Source of the DNA: Parapristionchus giblindavisi
Lineage: Eukaryota > Nematoda > Chromadorea > Rhabditida > Diplogasteridae
Direction of reading: 5' to 3'
Assembly: GCA_943737045.1 (NCBI GenBank)
Contig: CALSFV010000323.1
Span: 124,001-188,000 of the forward strand
Length of the DNA: 64,000 bases
Made by a program: the position numbers and the translations under genes
In this document: one piece after another, positions 1 through 37,906 of the stretch
Position numbering within the stretch: the stretch's first letter is position 1
Layout of the letters: each line of letters begins with the position of its first letter
Notes under the pieces: model-generated
Seen by the model: the letters and a program-made list of their open reading frames with translations, nothing else
What the model was told of the DNA's origin: nothing
Databases searched by the model: none

Positions 1-1
1 T

Positions 2-1513
2 ACCGCACCACACTACCCTGATTTAGGAAACTTTCAGGAGCCTCAATTCCACGAGATTTGTGCACTAATTGAGAAATGGAAAAGGTCTTCTTGCAAAACG
101 CCTGAAAATATCGATTTATCATTCATCAAAAACATTTCCGTTCCAATCTCTGAAGCGCTTGAAATTATTTTCAATATCTCGTATGAATCAGGAGTTGTTC
201 CCTCCTTGTGGCGTCACTCCATAATTACAACAGTCAAGAAACAGCCTCCCTATTCTGACCCTATGAACTACCGTCCGATATCAATAACTTCCCTTTTCTG
301 CCGTATCTTCGAGCGCCTTTTGTGCAAACCAATAATCAATCACTGTGAATCGTTAGAAATATTTCCTGATGAGCAATATGGTTTTCGAAAGAAAAGATCA
401 CGAGAAATGCAAATGCTTGAGGTTCTAGAACATTGGACCACGTCTATTAGTGATGGTAAACCTGTCGATGTCATTTATTTTGATTTTGCTAAAGCTTTTG
501 ACAGAGTATCGCACAATAAGCTTTTATTGAAATTAAGCAAGATTGGTCTCTCGACCAGAGCTGCAAATTGGATAGCCGGGTATCTCCAAAATCGCACTTT
601 CCAAGTAAGAATACACGACAAATTGTCAAAGTCACTGCCCGTTACTAGTGGTGTACCCCAAGGTTCAGTATTAGGCCCTTTACTTTTCCTGATCTATACC
701 TCAGAAATTCCATCCCTTGTCCAAAATAATGGTGTCATTGCAAGGATGTACGCGGATGATATCAAAATTTTCAAAGCTATTGAGGATGAAAATTCGTCCG
801 CTCCCCTACAGTCTGCTATAGATGCCATCACTAAATGGGCGGATGATTGGCAACTCCCACTAGCCGCCCATAAATGCAATTCACTACATCTTGGTAGAGC
901 TAATACCAAGAAGACATACTCAATCGGGTCACAAAACTTGACTCAAAAGGATCTAGTCAGAGACCTGGGTTTCATTATTCAGAAATCTTTAACCTTCACA
1001 GATCACTGTAAAAATATTGCTATGAAAGGTAAAACAGCATGCCATATTCTCCTACGAGCACTGAGGACCAAAAATGTGGATGTCCTCCTTAATGCATATA
1101 CGATATATATAAGACCAATCCTTGAAAGCGCATCAGTAGTTTTTAATCCGTTCAAAAAGCACGACAAAATAGTCATCGAAAGAGTACAGAATTATTTCAC
1201 AAGAAGGCTATTTATGCGCTGTTACAGCCATACCTGGGATACTGTGCCCTGTAGCGCACTGAGAAACACCCAGTTGGGCATAGAGTCCTTAGAGAAGCGC
1301 AGAGAGCACGTAGATTTGAGGACAGCCATGAACCTACTTAGAGGAAAATATAAAATATCCAATAAAAAATCCCACTATTTTCGCCCTTATACCACACGAA
1401 ACAGACTCAACTTTAACAACCCCGGATCTAGATTTAACTATAGACATTACAGCTTCTTTCCTAGAGCGGCAAGACTTTTGGTACAACCTGGCAATCAAAT
1501 AGAGTTTCCCTAA
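2..1513 (+). CDS. LINE (non-LTR retrotransposon) reverse transcriptase, 5' end outside window
   Basis: The frame is open from base 2 to the TAA at 1511-1513 (about 503 codons) with no start in the window, so this is the C-terminal part of a LINE ORF2. It shows RT motifs in order: NYRPIS, the motif A block DFAKAFDRVSH, the motif B block SGVPQGSVLGPLLF and the catalytic YADD near base 750. After the RT comes the thumb-like region and a short basic tail, with no RNase H. The block layout is that of the CR1/Jockey group; the exact clade is inferred. The product would nick DNA and copy its own RNA by target-primed reverse transcription. The visible frame is intact with all catalytic motifs, so the copy may be young. 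A TTA-rich stretch (1680-1705) lies in the 3' trailer. Confidence 0.9.
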   Translation, partial: TAPHYPDLGNFQEPQFHEICALIEKWKRSSCKTPENIDLSFIKNISVPISEALEIIFNISYESGVVPSLWRHSIITTVKKQPPYSDPMNYRPISITSLFCRIFERLLCKPIINHCESLEIFPDEQYGFRKKRSREMQMLEVLEHWTTSISDGKPVDVIYFDFAKAFDRVSHNKLLLKLSKIGLSTRAANWIAGYLQNRTFQVRIHDKLSKSLPVTSGVPQGSVLGPLLFLIYTSEIPSLVQNNGVIARMYADDIKIFKAIEDENSSAPLQSAIDAITKWADDWQLPLAAHKCNSLHLGRANTKKTYSIGSQNLTQKDLVRDLGFIIQKSLTFTDHCKNIAMKGKTACHILLRALRTKNVDVLLNAYTIYIRPILESASVVFNPFKKHDKIVIERVQNYFTRRLFMRCYSHTWDTVPCSALRNTQLGIESLEKRREHVDLRTAMNLLRGKYKISNKKSHYFRPYTTRNRLNFNNPGSRFNYRHYSFFPRAARLLVQPGNQIEFP

Positions 1514-1950
1514 CCAATTATGTTTAGTCTCTATTGTTCCAAAGATTCGTCCATTATTCTACTCTTTAACCCGTGAGAATTTCATTGTCATTATCTTTAT
1601 CATCATTTTCTTGTCTCGATTCATTTCGTTTCTTTTACTTCTATCACACGTTTCACTGTTTACTCATGAATACGTATAAATATTATTATATTATTATTAT
1701 AAAAGCCGCACGAGGAAAAATGAATAGCCAAAATAAAGACTACATGCCGAAATTCCTTTGTTCTCCCTTCATATATTTAGGGATTCCAAAAAGTGCGCCG
1801 AATTTTTCCTTTATAAAATAATAATCATTTCGCCAACATTTCGGCATTCGGAACGTTGTTCTCATTTTCGGCAGACCACTCTATCTCATAGCATGTGTGC
1901 GAAATAAATTTTTGAAGGCCGAAAAATATTTCGGCAGATGCCGAAATTGA
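1514..1950. other. LINE 3' trailer and small inverted repeat
   Basis: No gene seen. Bases 1680-1705 are TTA-rich. Between about 1838 and 1948 the word TTTCGGCA and its complement recur in opposite orientation (ATTTCGGCATTCGG against GCAGATGCCGAAAT), which looks like a degraded small palindromic element. Confidence 0.3.
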
Positions 1951-2130
1951 GAAAAGAATATCACCCCTGATAACGGACCTCTTGACGAGCAAAATACGGA
2001 AGCAGCCGCACGTATCCTATTTCATCAGCAGCTCCCCCAGAACGATATCGTCGATCTTCTGATGACCTTCAACGACGACGATGGTGAAATGAAGATCATA
2101 CCTGTAGAAGAAGAGATTACCATAGATTAA
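1951..2130 (+). CDS. possible terminal exon of an unidentified gene
   Basis: A 60-codon open frame ends in TAA at 2128-2130. It contains LDEQNTEAAARILF and ends in a strongly acidic tail (DDDGEMK...EEEITID). Composition is protein-like and less AT-rich than its surroundings. There is no ATG at its start, and an AG near 1950-1956 could be a splice acceptor. I do not recognise the family and no upstream exon was found; it may be a captured fragment or the last exon of a gene whose rest has been lost. Confidence 0.3.
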   Translation, partial: EKNITPDNGPLDEQNTEAAARILFHQQLPQNDIVDLLMTFNDDDGEMKIIPVEEEITID

Positions 2131-2689
2131 ACGATTGAAAATTAATAAGATCTTTGCTTTATCCTAATACCCCATTTGCTCATTTTTTCAATCTTCGATC
2201 TTTATATTTGCACTTTTATCGAGTGGCTTACGTATATAAGGCAAATGCAACAGAGTATAATCAATAGCTAAATAAGCCTAAGAGCTTCGTATCTTGAAAG
2301 TAAGTGAAAAGAATAAGAATATAATATCAAAGTAAAGATAAAAGATCAATGATCACCTTTAAAATGAGACAAACGGTAAAAGATAATCAATAATCATAGA
2401 TCAATAATCAGATCGTGATCAAGCGTCCACATCTGCCGCAGATCGGAGAAATGCTTCCAATAGGAATTGAGCTGAAGTATGATTCGAGAGAGAGAATTAT
2501 GGTACGATCGTTCTTGTATAATCGAAATATCGATTTTTTTCCATTTTCAGATCGGTTCTATTGATCCGCGATCGATTGCCTACGTACATTTAAGGCCACA
2601 AGATGTTGTCTAGGATTTATCATGATGGCACTACTTCAGAACACCGGACCAGTCTAAAAGTATAGTATAAAATGCCCATTCGCTCTGTT

Positions 2690-2865
2690 TAAAGAAGGGG
2701 ACCCATGAGTTGACATGACTGACTCCCACCACGATAAGCATGCTGGCTATTGTTTATATTATATGGTAATTGGCGTAAGGAATAATGAGAAAATGAGAGA
2801 GAAAGTATGCAAATTCGATGAGCACTCTCTACATGCCTTGAAAGTTGTACTTTCAATGCTCATAG
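2690..2865 (+). repeat. dispersed repeat R1, copy 1
   Basis: This block starts at the GGGGACCC end and runs to the AAAGTTGTACTTTC end. It recurs inverted at 6440-6608 and 33425-33602 with the same internal landmarks (GACTGACTCCC, a run around CTCTCTC, and ATTGGCGTAA). The short word TTTAAAGAAGGGG that borders it also occurs alone near 22005 and, inverted, near 22470. The open frame at 2715-3041 lies in this repeat and is not treated as a gene. Confidence 0.6.
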
Positions 2866-3196
2866 TGAGCTTTAAACATATCGGGAATCAATATCAGATA
2901 TGTCTTTCGATTCGTGTGATGAATCTCTATCATACTATCCGAACAGTCTTATTACGAAAAAACTCGTGGGTCTCCATCTTTAATTTATTTTTTTGCCCCC
3001 TTTCAGAAGTCTTTGCGAGAAACGAATCAGATATGCTGTAGATATGGGAGTACTGTAGGTATACTGTAGATATCGATTGATTGTTCATATGTAGGTTCAA
3101 CTGACATTGGAAGTCACTGTGGACAATTCGGCTTCATCTCGAGACACTATGGAAATGCCGCTTGATATGGTATCGATTGCAGCTAAACACTTTAGA

Positions 3197-3530
3197 AAGA
3201 TCGAAGATCAATTTGTCAATCAATAATTAGGCATCAAAGATCAAAGATCAATTTGTCAATCAATAATTGCACTGAGAGCAAACTTACCTGGCAAATTGTT
3301 ACCCCGATACACTTTCCTGGCAAACGATTACCCCAAATGGTGAATTCAGCGAAAGGAATTCAACGGCAGAATTCACCGTTTTGGATAACCGTTTGCCAGG
3401 AAAGTGTATCGGGGTCACGATTTGCCAGGTAAGTTTGCTCTCAGTGTGGGCGTCAGAGATCAAAAATCAATTTGTCAATCAATAATTGGGTGTTAGAGAG
3501 ATCAAATATTCAATAATTCAAATTTGCTAA
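3197..3530 (+). repeat. minisatellite built on a GATCAA / TTTGTCAATCAATAATTG unit
   Basis: Three imperfect copies (near 3204, 3246 and 3464) of a 40-60 bp unit, interrupted by the palindromic element at 3270-3446. Three more copies occur at 5281-5420, on the far side of the RT fragment. Confidence 0.6.
3270..3446. mobile_element. palindromic MITE, TIR CACTGAGAGCAAACTTACC
   Basis: Inverted arms of about 75 bp start CACTGAGAGC and end GCTCTCAGTG around a short centre. It sits inside the minisatellite: neighbouring units read straight from ATTG to GGTGTTAGAG, so the insertion point is visible. No coding capacity. Confidence 0.75.
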
Positions 3531-4054
3531 ATTATTATTAAGATAGTCTAATAGTTTTGTAAAAGCCTAGATAATCGTGATCGGTGTTTCGGCCCTTGGT
3601 CTAGACACCGACCACTCCCCTGGGGGTGGGCCTCGTCAGTAGGCAAGCCCCAGGAGAACAATTATTTGAGTAATGTTTAAAAAAGGAAATAACGCGCAAG
3701 TATCCTAGAACAACACGCAATGATCCTATGAGAGAAATCTAATTGTAAGAGAAGAAAAGAAAACTAAGTGGTAACTTATAAGGATAATGGGACATAGAGA
3801 ATGCTGGAGTGAAAGAAGTGGATAAGGGAAGGGATGGGCTGTGGTGTGAGAGTGTGGGAATCGCAAAATCGATTGGTGATCTACCCATCCTCTGTCTCGT
3901 CTGCTGTCTGAGTGTAGTATTTTAGTCACCCATAATCAATAAGTCAGACCACAAAAGAGAGCATATAAGATGTTTCATTAATTTCCAAGAACGATTGTGC
4001 AAATTTCAGCATTGGGAATGCCGTACTTGATAGACATTGAGGGATTCTTTCTTA

Positions 4055-4470
4055 CAAGGGAAGTCTTTTATGTCTCAGTGAGACTTTTGAATAAGAGTAT
4101 TTTTCCTCGATAGGTATAGGTTAAATATGATGGGAGCCAAAAAATTAGCTGCTGCCATGCACTTTCAGATTTTTTATAATTAATTTTAATTTTGTGAAAA
4201 TGCAATTTTCAAGTGCGCATGCATTATTTTTGACGCCGCTAAGTTTTCACGGCTCTTTCAGGTGCTCCTTATTTCATATACCGCTTGTCGCCTATGTTTT
4301 GTGATTTTTTCAACATTTTTAAATAAATTACAAAATTAAAATTAATTATATAAAATCTGAAAGTGCATGGCAGCAGCTAATTTTTTGGCTCCTATCATAT
4401 TTTTCCTATACCTATCGAGGAAAAATACTCTTATTCAAAAGTCTCACTGAGACTAAAAAGACTTCCCTTG
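4055..4470. mobile_element. PIF/Harbinger-like MITE with TTA target duplication
   Basis: An almost perfect palindrome with ends CAAGGGAAGTC and GACTTCCCTTG. TTA flanks both sides (4052-4054 and 4471-4473). A 3-bp TTA/TAA duplication is the established mark of PIF/Harbinger elements, so the superfamily is assigned on TSD only. Non-autonomous. It abuts the RT fragment on its right. Confidence 0.7.
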
Positions 4471-5266
4471 TTAGTGTCTTAAAATTGTAGAACAAATGAC
4501 ATGTTTTGGATATCCTATATTAGTAAAATACTGTGTGAGCGATTCTATTCTTTCCAAAAAATCCTCTTTGTGGGAACAGTTTCGAAAGATTCTAACTACT
4601 TCTCCATAGAAGGTATTCAATCCTATTTTCAAAGGAACATTGGATTCGAAATTCGGATATCTTATCACATTAAAAGTATAATCATCAGTTTTGTTGTAGA
4701 GCGAAATCTTTGGTGTACCCTGCCTTAACTCGATATTGAGATCTAGAAAACAGGTGGAAGTCATCGAATGATTTGTTTGTTCCAAAGTAACGAATGATGA
4801 TACATTTCTTTGGTTATTTTTACAAATTCTATAGTTTTGGTTGAAACATGTAATAAATCATCAATGTAGCGGAATGTTCTATTTAGGTGATAAGCAAGTG
4901 GGTGATTATGCTTAACATTCTGCTTAATATATTGAAATTCCATTACCGCTAACGTAAGATCTGCTATTTGTGGTGAGGCATTGTTTCCCTGAGGAATTCC
5001 TTTTTTCTGTGTGTAGTATGTACCTCCATAGAATGCATAACTGTTATTCAAAATGTAGTCGATGATTAGTTTCACATCATTACTATGGAAGGACAGACCG
5101 CTCCTTGAACTATTATTTTGGTCGTAATGAATACGGTTTCCTTTGACAACAATGTAGTCAGATTCTGCATTTTTGAAAAGAAGATCGAGTAAATAGAATA
5201 GTTTTCCTTTGACAACTTTGTGTGGCAGGTGTGTAAACAGAGATGAAAAGTCTGCGCAAAATTCAT
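4471..5266 (-). pseudogene. reverse transcriptase fragment of Penelope-like or unclassified type, frameshifted
   Basis: Reading from 5266 down, a continuous frame shows FTHLPH..., then the motif B-like QKKGIPQGNNASPQ and the catalytic block FRYIDDLLHV. It stops near 4760. The next part (FLDLNIELRQG, then YNKTDDYTFNVIRYPNF) continues in another frame, so one frameshift separates the halves. The G-P-x-G plus YIDD arrangement, with a following LDI..L..YNKRDDF-type block, is that of single-copy RTs found across animals that resemble Penelope-like RTs. No endonuclease and no 5' half are present. It is bordered by the MITE at 4055-4470 and by minisatellite units. Confidence 0.65.
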
Positions 5267-5280
5267 TGGTATTTTTATAA

Positions 5281-5420
5281 GATCAATTTGTCAGTCAATA
5301 TTTGAGATTGAGATCAAAGATCTATTTGTCAATCGATAATTGGGTGTTACAAATCAAAAATCAATTTGTAAATCTATACTTGAGTTTGAGATCAAAGATC
5401 ATTGTTGGTTGACTAACCAA
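5281..5420 (+). repeat. minisatellite, second block
   Basis: Three units of the same GATCAA...TTTGTCAATC...ATAATTG repeat seen at 3197-3530, more diverged. A further run of the heptamer GATCAAA follows at about 5524-5550. Confidence 0.55.
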
Positions 5421-5570
5421 TCGTCGCTTTGTAGATCGCTTTTCTCAAGCAGAATGCAGGAAGCTTACAGCCAAAATCGGTTGCGATACCGTGTGCTAGG
5501 AAGGATGACTGCAGAGTAAGGAAAGATCAAAGATCAAAGATCAAAGATCAGAAGTAATCAATATTTAAAT

Positions 5571-7085
<1,515 letters not shown>

Positions 7086-7224
7086 GGAGGGATTACTCTC
7101 TATTAAGAATTACAATTGAAGAACCGAGCATTTGATCAACTGAGCGCGCGGAATGTTCTTTCCATAATCCTCAATTTGCGGACTCTCTATTGATGCAAAT
7201 TAGTTTTGGAACCCGACGATTATA

Positions 7225-8677
7225 CAGTACCGTGCAAATGTCCGGCCCCAAAATTTGAATCGCTATAACTTTCTTCGTACTTGACCGATCGACCCCCGGT
7301 TTGTTTTATTAAATAGTGTAACCATTGGCGAAAATTTCTATGTTATTGATTATTACCTATGATGATGAAATGATTTCATCATTCTTGAAATGCCGAGGTG
7401 CGATCGTAAAAATAGGTTTATTCTCAGGTAGATTTTTTCTATTAGTCCAATTTTTTTATGAGGAACGAACAACTATCGGTGAACATTTTAAGCTATTAAC
7501 CACGTTGGTTGCATACCGCTCCGAGGAATTAGCTAATTTCGCCTGACCCATTAAAATTTCGTAAAAATGTCATAACTCAGTCTGTAGTTGAGCTACGGGC
7601 CTCCGATTCAACAAGTATTATCACATGATCATAGGGCACCACCATGCCAATTTTGGAAAGATTCCGGATCTTGAAGAGAAAATTCGAAAAAAATCTCATA
7701 CCATATTTTGGGCATACGGTATTTCCCAGCCGGTTTTTCTAAAAATCTAAAAATTTGGTATGATGTGCCTAAACATCTACCTAACACATCTACAAAGTGT
7801 CGAGGTTATAGGAGTTCAATTACGACTTTGCCCATAAAAATACCATTGACAGTCAAAGCGGAATTTTGCGAGAAAAGAGACAGATAAAAAATGTGGAATG
7901 TCCAATAGTGGAACTAAATTGAGGATTCTTGTAGGAAATGTGCTTATTAAAAACTTGGTTCAAAATCCGATCGAAATGGATGTGAAATACTGTGTTATTG
8001 ACGCGTAATAATTTTCCATAGCGAACGAAATTAGGTTCCATCCACTTTGACTGTCAATGGTATTTTTATGGGCAAAGTCGTAATTGAACTCCTGTAATCT
8101 CGCCACTTTGTAGATGTGTTAGGTGGATGTTTAGGCGCATCATAGCAACTTTTTAGATTTTTAGAAATACCGGCTCAGAAATACCATAAGACCCAAAACA
8201 CTTTATGCTATTTTTTTCGAATTTTCTCTTCAAGAGCCGGAATCTTTCCAAAATTGGCATGGTGGTGCCCTATGACCATGTGATAATACTTGTTGAATCG
8301 GAGGCCCATAGCTCAACTACAGACTGAGTTATGACATTTTTACGAAATTTTGATGGGTCAGGCGAAATTAGCTAATTCCTCGGAGCGATATGCAAGCAAC
8401 GTGGTTAATCGCTTAAAACGTTCATCGATAGTTGTTCGTTCCTCACAAAAAAATTGGACCAATTGAAAAAATGTACCTGAGAATAAACCTATTTTTACGA
8501 TCGAAAAAGCATTTCAAGAATGATGAAATCATTTCATCATCGTAGGTAATAATCAATAACATAAAAATTTTCTCCAATGGTTACACTATTTAATAAAACA
8601 AACCGGGGGCCGATCGGTCGAGTACGAATAAAGTTATAGCGATTCAAATTTTGGGGCCGGACTTTTGCACGGTACTG
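7225..8677. mobile_element. Tc1/mariner-like foldback element, TIR CAGTACCGTGCAAA
   Basis: Ends CAGTACCGTGCAAA...GCACGGTACTG are flanked by TA on both sides (7223-7224, 8678-8679). The arms are about 640 bp each with scattered mismatches and enclose a unique centre of about 180 bp (7865-8040). No transposase frame is present, so it is non-autonomous. TA target and a CAGT...GTGCAAA end are known features of the Tc1/mariner group; the assignment rests on these. It lies inside the left arm of palindrome O1. Confidence 0.8.
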
Positions 8678-9011
8678 TATAATCGTCGATTGGGAACTGA
8701 CGATTTAGAACCATCGTTTAAAAGAGAGTCACAAAACAACTACCCGATAAAAAAAAGATAATAGAACTATAGTCTCTAAAATTCAATTTTGCAACCATGT
8801 TGATAAAAATGGAAAATTATCGTCTAGCCATGCGGATTGTGATTGTTTGGTCTCTGCTTGAGATCCAAATTTCATTGTTTTTTAAACATACAAATCTATC
8901 TCATTTATCTCATTTTCATTGTTTGCATACCTGTGATTGCCTTAAAAACGGCTTGATACATCTTATTTCCAGTTTTTTTCTTTTATCGGGTGGTTGTTTT
9001 GTGACTTTTAA

Positions 9012-10274
9012 GAGACCGGCTCGGTAAGACTCGAGCATGGTCCGGACATTCGCGAGGACTTTCGATCTGGCCCTCAATACTTTCATCATAGACACATACC
9101 GGGGGCAGACCGATGAAAGTTATCGTACTAGTAGTGTACGCCCCTAAATTTTCCGAGAATTTCACCATATTATTATAGTATACGGTAGCTAGATTACGGT
9201 AATTCGAGTTATGGTATTCATAAAAATAAAAGTTGGCCCACTGTTGATATAATGCCAAATAGTATTTGGTCTGGGATCATCATGAATTTTTCGACCTCAG
9301 CCATTCTCAACCATGTACCCCGGGTCATGGTTGAAAATCATGTGTCGACTGAAAAAAAATCAGTTCGCGATTCCTGGCGATTACGGTAGTTCAATACCGT
9401 ATACTCCTACTGATAAAAATGGTACAGCTTTGGATGTAGTACGCTACCTCCCAAGCGATCTACATGAGAGAAACCTATAAATATTCATGTTTAATTATTA
9501 AAAAAATAAATTCGAGATCTGCGAAACGACGATTCTTCACGTGGCGGTTGTTTTCGCATACGGACATGCATCAGCTACCATCCGCCCTATTAATCAACTT
9601 GCCTTGACGGTCGACTGAATGTGGGAGTTGAAAAAATAAAAATAAAATTATTATTTTTCTCAATTTTTTAAAAATGTAGTCCGAGTGTATCTCTATATTT
9701 TTACTGTGCACGCGCATCACTTCGAGTAAAATTACATAATAAAGCTACATCTTACTCTTGCGAATTTCAAGAAATTTAATTTTCGATTAATGAAATTTAC
9801 ACATATCTCACATTCGGATGCAATTCTCGATGACCCTGAAAACTTGAATTTCCAAGAGAATGTGACCACTATGTACAGAATTGTCAGGGCTACAATATGA
9901 ACTATGTCATTACCTGCCGTCTCTCTTCAACGAGGATAGAAGACGAAAAATCCGAAAATCAGACACGAAAAAACATATTCAGAACGATATGAAATTACTG
10001 CTCAGCTGTGTTTATAAGAGTGCCTGACATGTTATTCACCCTATGAAAAGAAATAAAAGTCTTAGCTATCAAGATTGAAAAGTTATGAATTTTTCAATTT
10101 TTAATTTTATGCGACATATGTGAGCCGGGTTTGAGCCTAAGGGCATTTTCACTATAACTTTCATCGGTCTCCCCCCGGTATGTGTCTATGATGAAAGTAT
10201 TGAGGGCCAGATCGAAAGTCCTCGCGAATGTCCGGCAGGTGGTCATAATGCTCGAGTCTTACCGAGCCGGTCTC
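9012..10274. mobile_element. TTAA-flanked foldback element (copy 1), TIR GAGACCGGCTCGGTAAG
   Basis: Ends GAGACCGGCTCGG...CCGAGCCGGTCTC are flanked by TTAA (9008-9011 and 10275-10278). The mirror arm of the host palindrome carries a single TTAA at 8718-8721 in the same context, so the 4-bp duplication is directly visible. Inside, 9135-9470 is a truncated copy of the GGGGGCG hAT-like foldback family. TTAA duplication is the established hallmark of piggyBac-type transposition, but no transposase is seen. Confidence 0.8.
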
Positions 10275-10485
10275 TTAAACGATGGTTTTAAATCGTCAGT
10301 TCCCAATCGACGGTTATGAATTGTCAGGTTCCAAAACATATTTGAATAAATAGAGAGCCCGCAAATTGAGGATCATGGAATGATGATCAAATGATCGGTT
10401 CTATAAATTCAATTCTCCTTTCTCGTTTTCTGAGTCTCGGTTGTTTCGCATAATTTCTAAAATAAAAGTATTGAGAGTAATCTTG

Positions 10486-10956
10486 CGTATTCCGATGGTA
10501 TCCAAATCATCGATTTCAAAGTTACAAGACTATGGTTATATAGGTCTGGTTCTTTTACGATCAGTGTCTAAGTTATGATCGGAAGTCATCGATCGCCGTT
10601 TTGTGTCCCAGCAATGATCGTGAAAAGCAACAGAGCTCGAAAGTCCGACGTAAAACCTTTTCGGCGTCCAAAAGGTTTTACGTCGTCTCTTGACGTTGAA
10701 AATGAAGAAATGCAAAAAAGATCGAGCTTCATTGTTAGGGACCCAATGGACTACCAAAAATTACCTGTGTCAATTTTCGACTTTTCAATGTGCTACCGTT
10801 TATTGGAACCTTACCTTCGAACCTTGATGTACCGTTCCTCTTCCACACATCCTATTACCAGAGAGACTCTCTTTCTCTCGCTCTATCTTTGCCCCTCTAG
10901 ACTTATCTATCTCTCTTTTCTACCCAGATCGTTACTTTCTCACATACGATGAAGTT
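10486..10956. other. no gene; perfect 16-bp-stem hairpin at 10646-10685
   Basis: CGACGTAAAACCTTTT is followed by an 8-base loop and its exact complement. A CT-rich tract follows at 10860-10950. The rest shows nothing recognisable. Confidence 0.5.
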
Positions 10957-11918
10957 GTATGAGAGAATGCTAGATATACGACTATGAGATATCATTGACC
11001 TTCATCCCTTTCAATTTGGATTCGTGTCAGGTTGTTCGACTGCAGATCCCATCTTTGAGTTAAGGATATTGGTTGATAGACACGTCGAGTATAATAGAAG
11101 TATATCTGCTGCATTCATTGATTTAGAGAAAGCCTATGATATGTAGGACACCTCGGAGACAAATTTGGAGATCATTGAGAGATAAGGGAGTCCCGGAAGG
11201 CTATATTGAACTGATCAAAAATACTTACGAAGATGCAAGTGCGACAATAAGAACTTCATTTGGAAACTCAAACGAGATTCCAATTCGAGTGGGAGTTCAT
11301 CAGGGAAGTGCTTTGAGTCCACTACTATTTATAACGGTCTTGGATAGTGTACTTGACGGAGTATTGGACGAAGCACCGAAGTTTATGATATACGCTGATG
11401 ACATCTGTTTGATAGATGAGAATATTGATGAATTGGAGCGTAAAGTGCGAGAGCTCCAGTCAAGAATGGCCGAAGCTGGTTTGACTCTGAATACAAAGAA
11501 AACAGAGTTCATTGGGTATGAGTGCGGCTAAGATAATGACCGATGTGGATGGAGAAGTGATAAAGAGAGTAGACCACTTTAAGTATCTGGGATCAGTGAT
11601 AGCGACAGAAGGTGATGCACAACGGGATATCGATAATAGAGTGAAGTGTGCTTAGGAATGATGAAAGTAAGACCGATTAATGAAAAGATCCGAGAGAAAA
11701 GACTGAGATGGTACGGACATGTGAAGAGGAGAGGTAGAGACCATGTATGCAGAAGGATGATACAATACGCGCCACAAGGAAGAAGACCAAGAGGAAGACC
11801 GAAGCTCAGATGGACGGATTTGATCAAGAAAGACTTTACGGAACTCAAGCTGACGGAACGACACACGTTGAATCGACTACTATGGCATACGAAGACTAGT
11901 TTTCCTGACCCCGTTTAA
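10957..11918 (+). pseudogene. decayed LINE reverse transcriptase, RTE-like type
   Basis: Translated in pieces it reads KLYERMLDIRL, then a TGA, FQFGFVSGCSTADPIFELR, AAFIDLEKAYD, another stop, then KGVPEGYIELIKNTYE, VGVHQGSALSPLLF and the catalytic YADD near 11393. A later frame (11646-11918) gives EKRLRWYGHVKRR and GRRPRGRPKLRW, the basic C-terminal block of this LINE group. At least two stops and two frameshifts interrupt it, and the 5' endonuclease part is missing. It differs clearly from the LINE at 2-1513, so two LINE lineages are present. Confidence 0.85.
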
Positions 11919-12347
11919 CGTGATAAGAAGAAGCCCATACCATCCCTTTTATTTCTTATACAGGAAAATAAATGATTTGATTTGAATGATTTGATCCAAG
12001 TATCTAGATACTTTTTTACCCGTTTTGAAGCATGTAACACACTCTTTCATATCCAAATAAAGCTAGAGAGTATGACCAGAGCTTAGAAACTTGCTTGAGG
12101 TTTATCTTTGAGCCTCGCTGCACAGTACAACATAAGTGAGAAGAGTCAAATAAAAAATAAATATTTTATCTAATATATTTTTACATCTTTTTAAATCATT
12201 ATGACAGGAACATTGTGCAACACTAATAAAGGTGTGGATTTTGGGTGTGGGTACTATATGATATATTTGGGTTTTGTATTTGGGCTTCGTATTATTTTGG
12301 TTGTACGATAGCATACTATGGACAAACTGGAGATTGGGGGATAGCTA
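11919..12347. other. spacer between LINE remnant and the end of the ZYG-11-like gene
   Basis: No coding signal on either strand. This is where the minus-strand ZYG-11-like gene should carry its 3' UTR and polyadenylation site; several AATAAA-like words occur in this AT-rich stretch, none singled out. Confidence 0.3.
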
Positions 12348-37571
<25,224 letters not shown>

Positions 37572-37906
37572 CTGAAATTAATAGTAGTAAAAATTATATT
37601 AGCAAATGGTGTGGTGAAAAACACTGAGGAAGCAGACAGTGACAGTAAGCAAGCAGTAGACAGTGAGTAAGTGAGTAAGGAAGACTCTGGTAAAAAATAA
37701 AATAGCATTTGAAAAAAAGAAAAAATAATTCAAATTTGCGTTGAATTGTGCATGAATTTTTGAGTAATTAGATTTGCATAATGCATGGAAATATACAAAT
37801 TCAGAGCTCCTTGATATTTTACTTTTTTGAAGGGTATTCGATTAGAAAATAGGAAAGACTTGGTAAGGTAGAACAGATACTGTCAGAATCAGAGAGACAA
37901 TGAAAG

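Larger units (their letters stand above)
7090..10480. mobile_element. host palindrome O1, split by two later insertions
   Basis: Left arm (about 7090-7222, resuming 8680-8720) pairs with right arm (about 10276-10480): GATTACTCTC, AACCGA(G/T)CATTTGATC and CGATTGGGAACTGACGATTT appear in mirror order. A small inner hairpin (8725-9005, GTCACAAAACAAC against its complement) is the original centre. A Tc1/mariner-like foldback (7225-8677) and a TTAA element (9012-10274) were inserted afterwards. Confidence 0.65.

Noticed and set aside
2715..3041. 108-codon plus-strand frame as a gene
   Set aside because: It largely overlaps dispersed repeat R1, which is inverted and broken in its other two copies.
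3197..5560. CRISPR-like array of GATCAA...ATAATTG units
   Set aside because: Spacing and unit length are irregular, there are no cas genes, and the context is eukaryotic.
11300..11512. Minus-strand frames overlapping the decayed LINE
   Set aside because: Shadows of the plus-strand RT, which shows the catalytic YADD.
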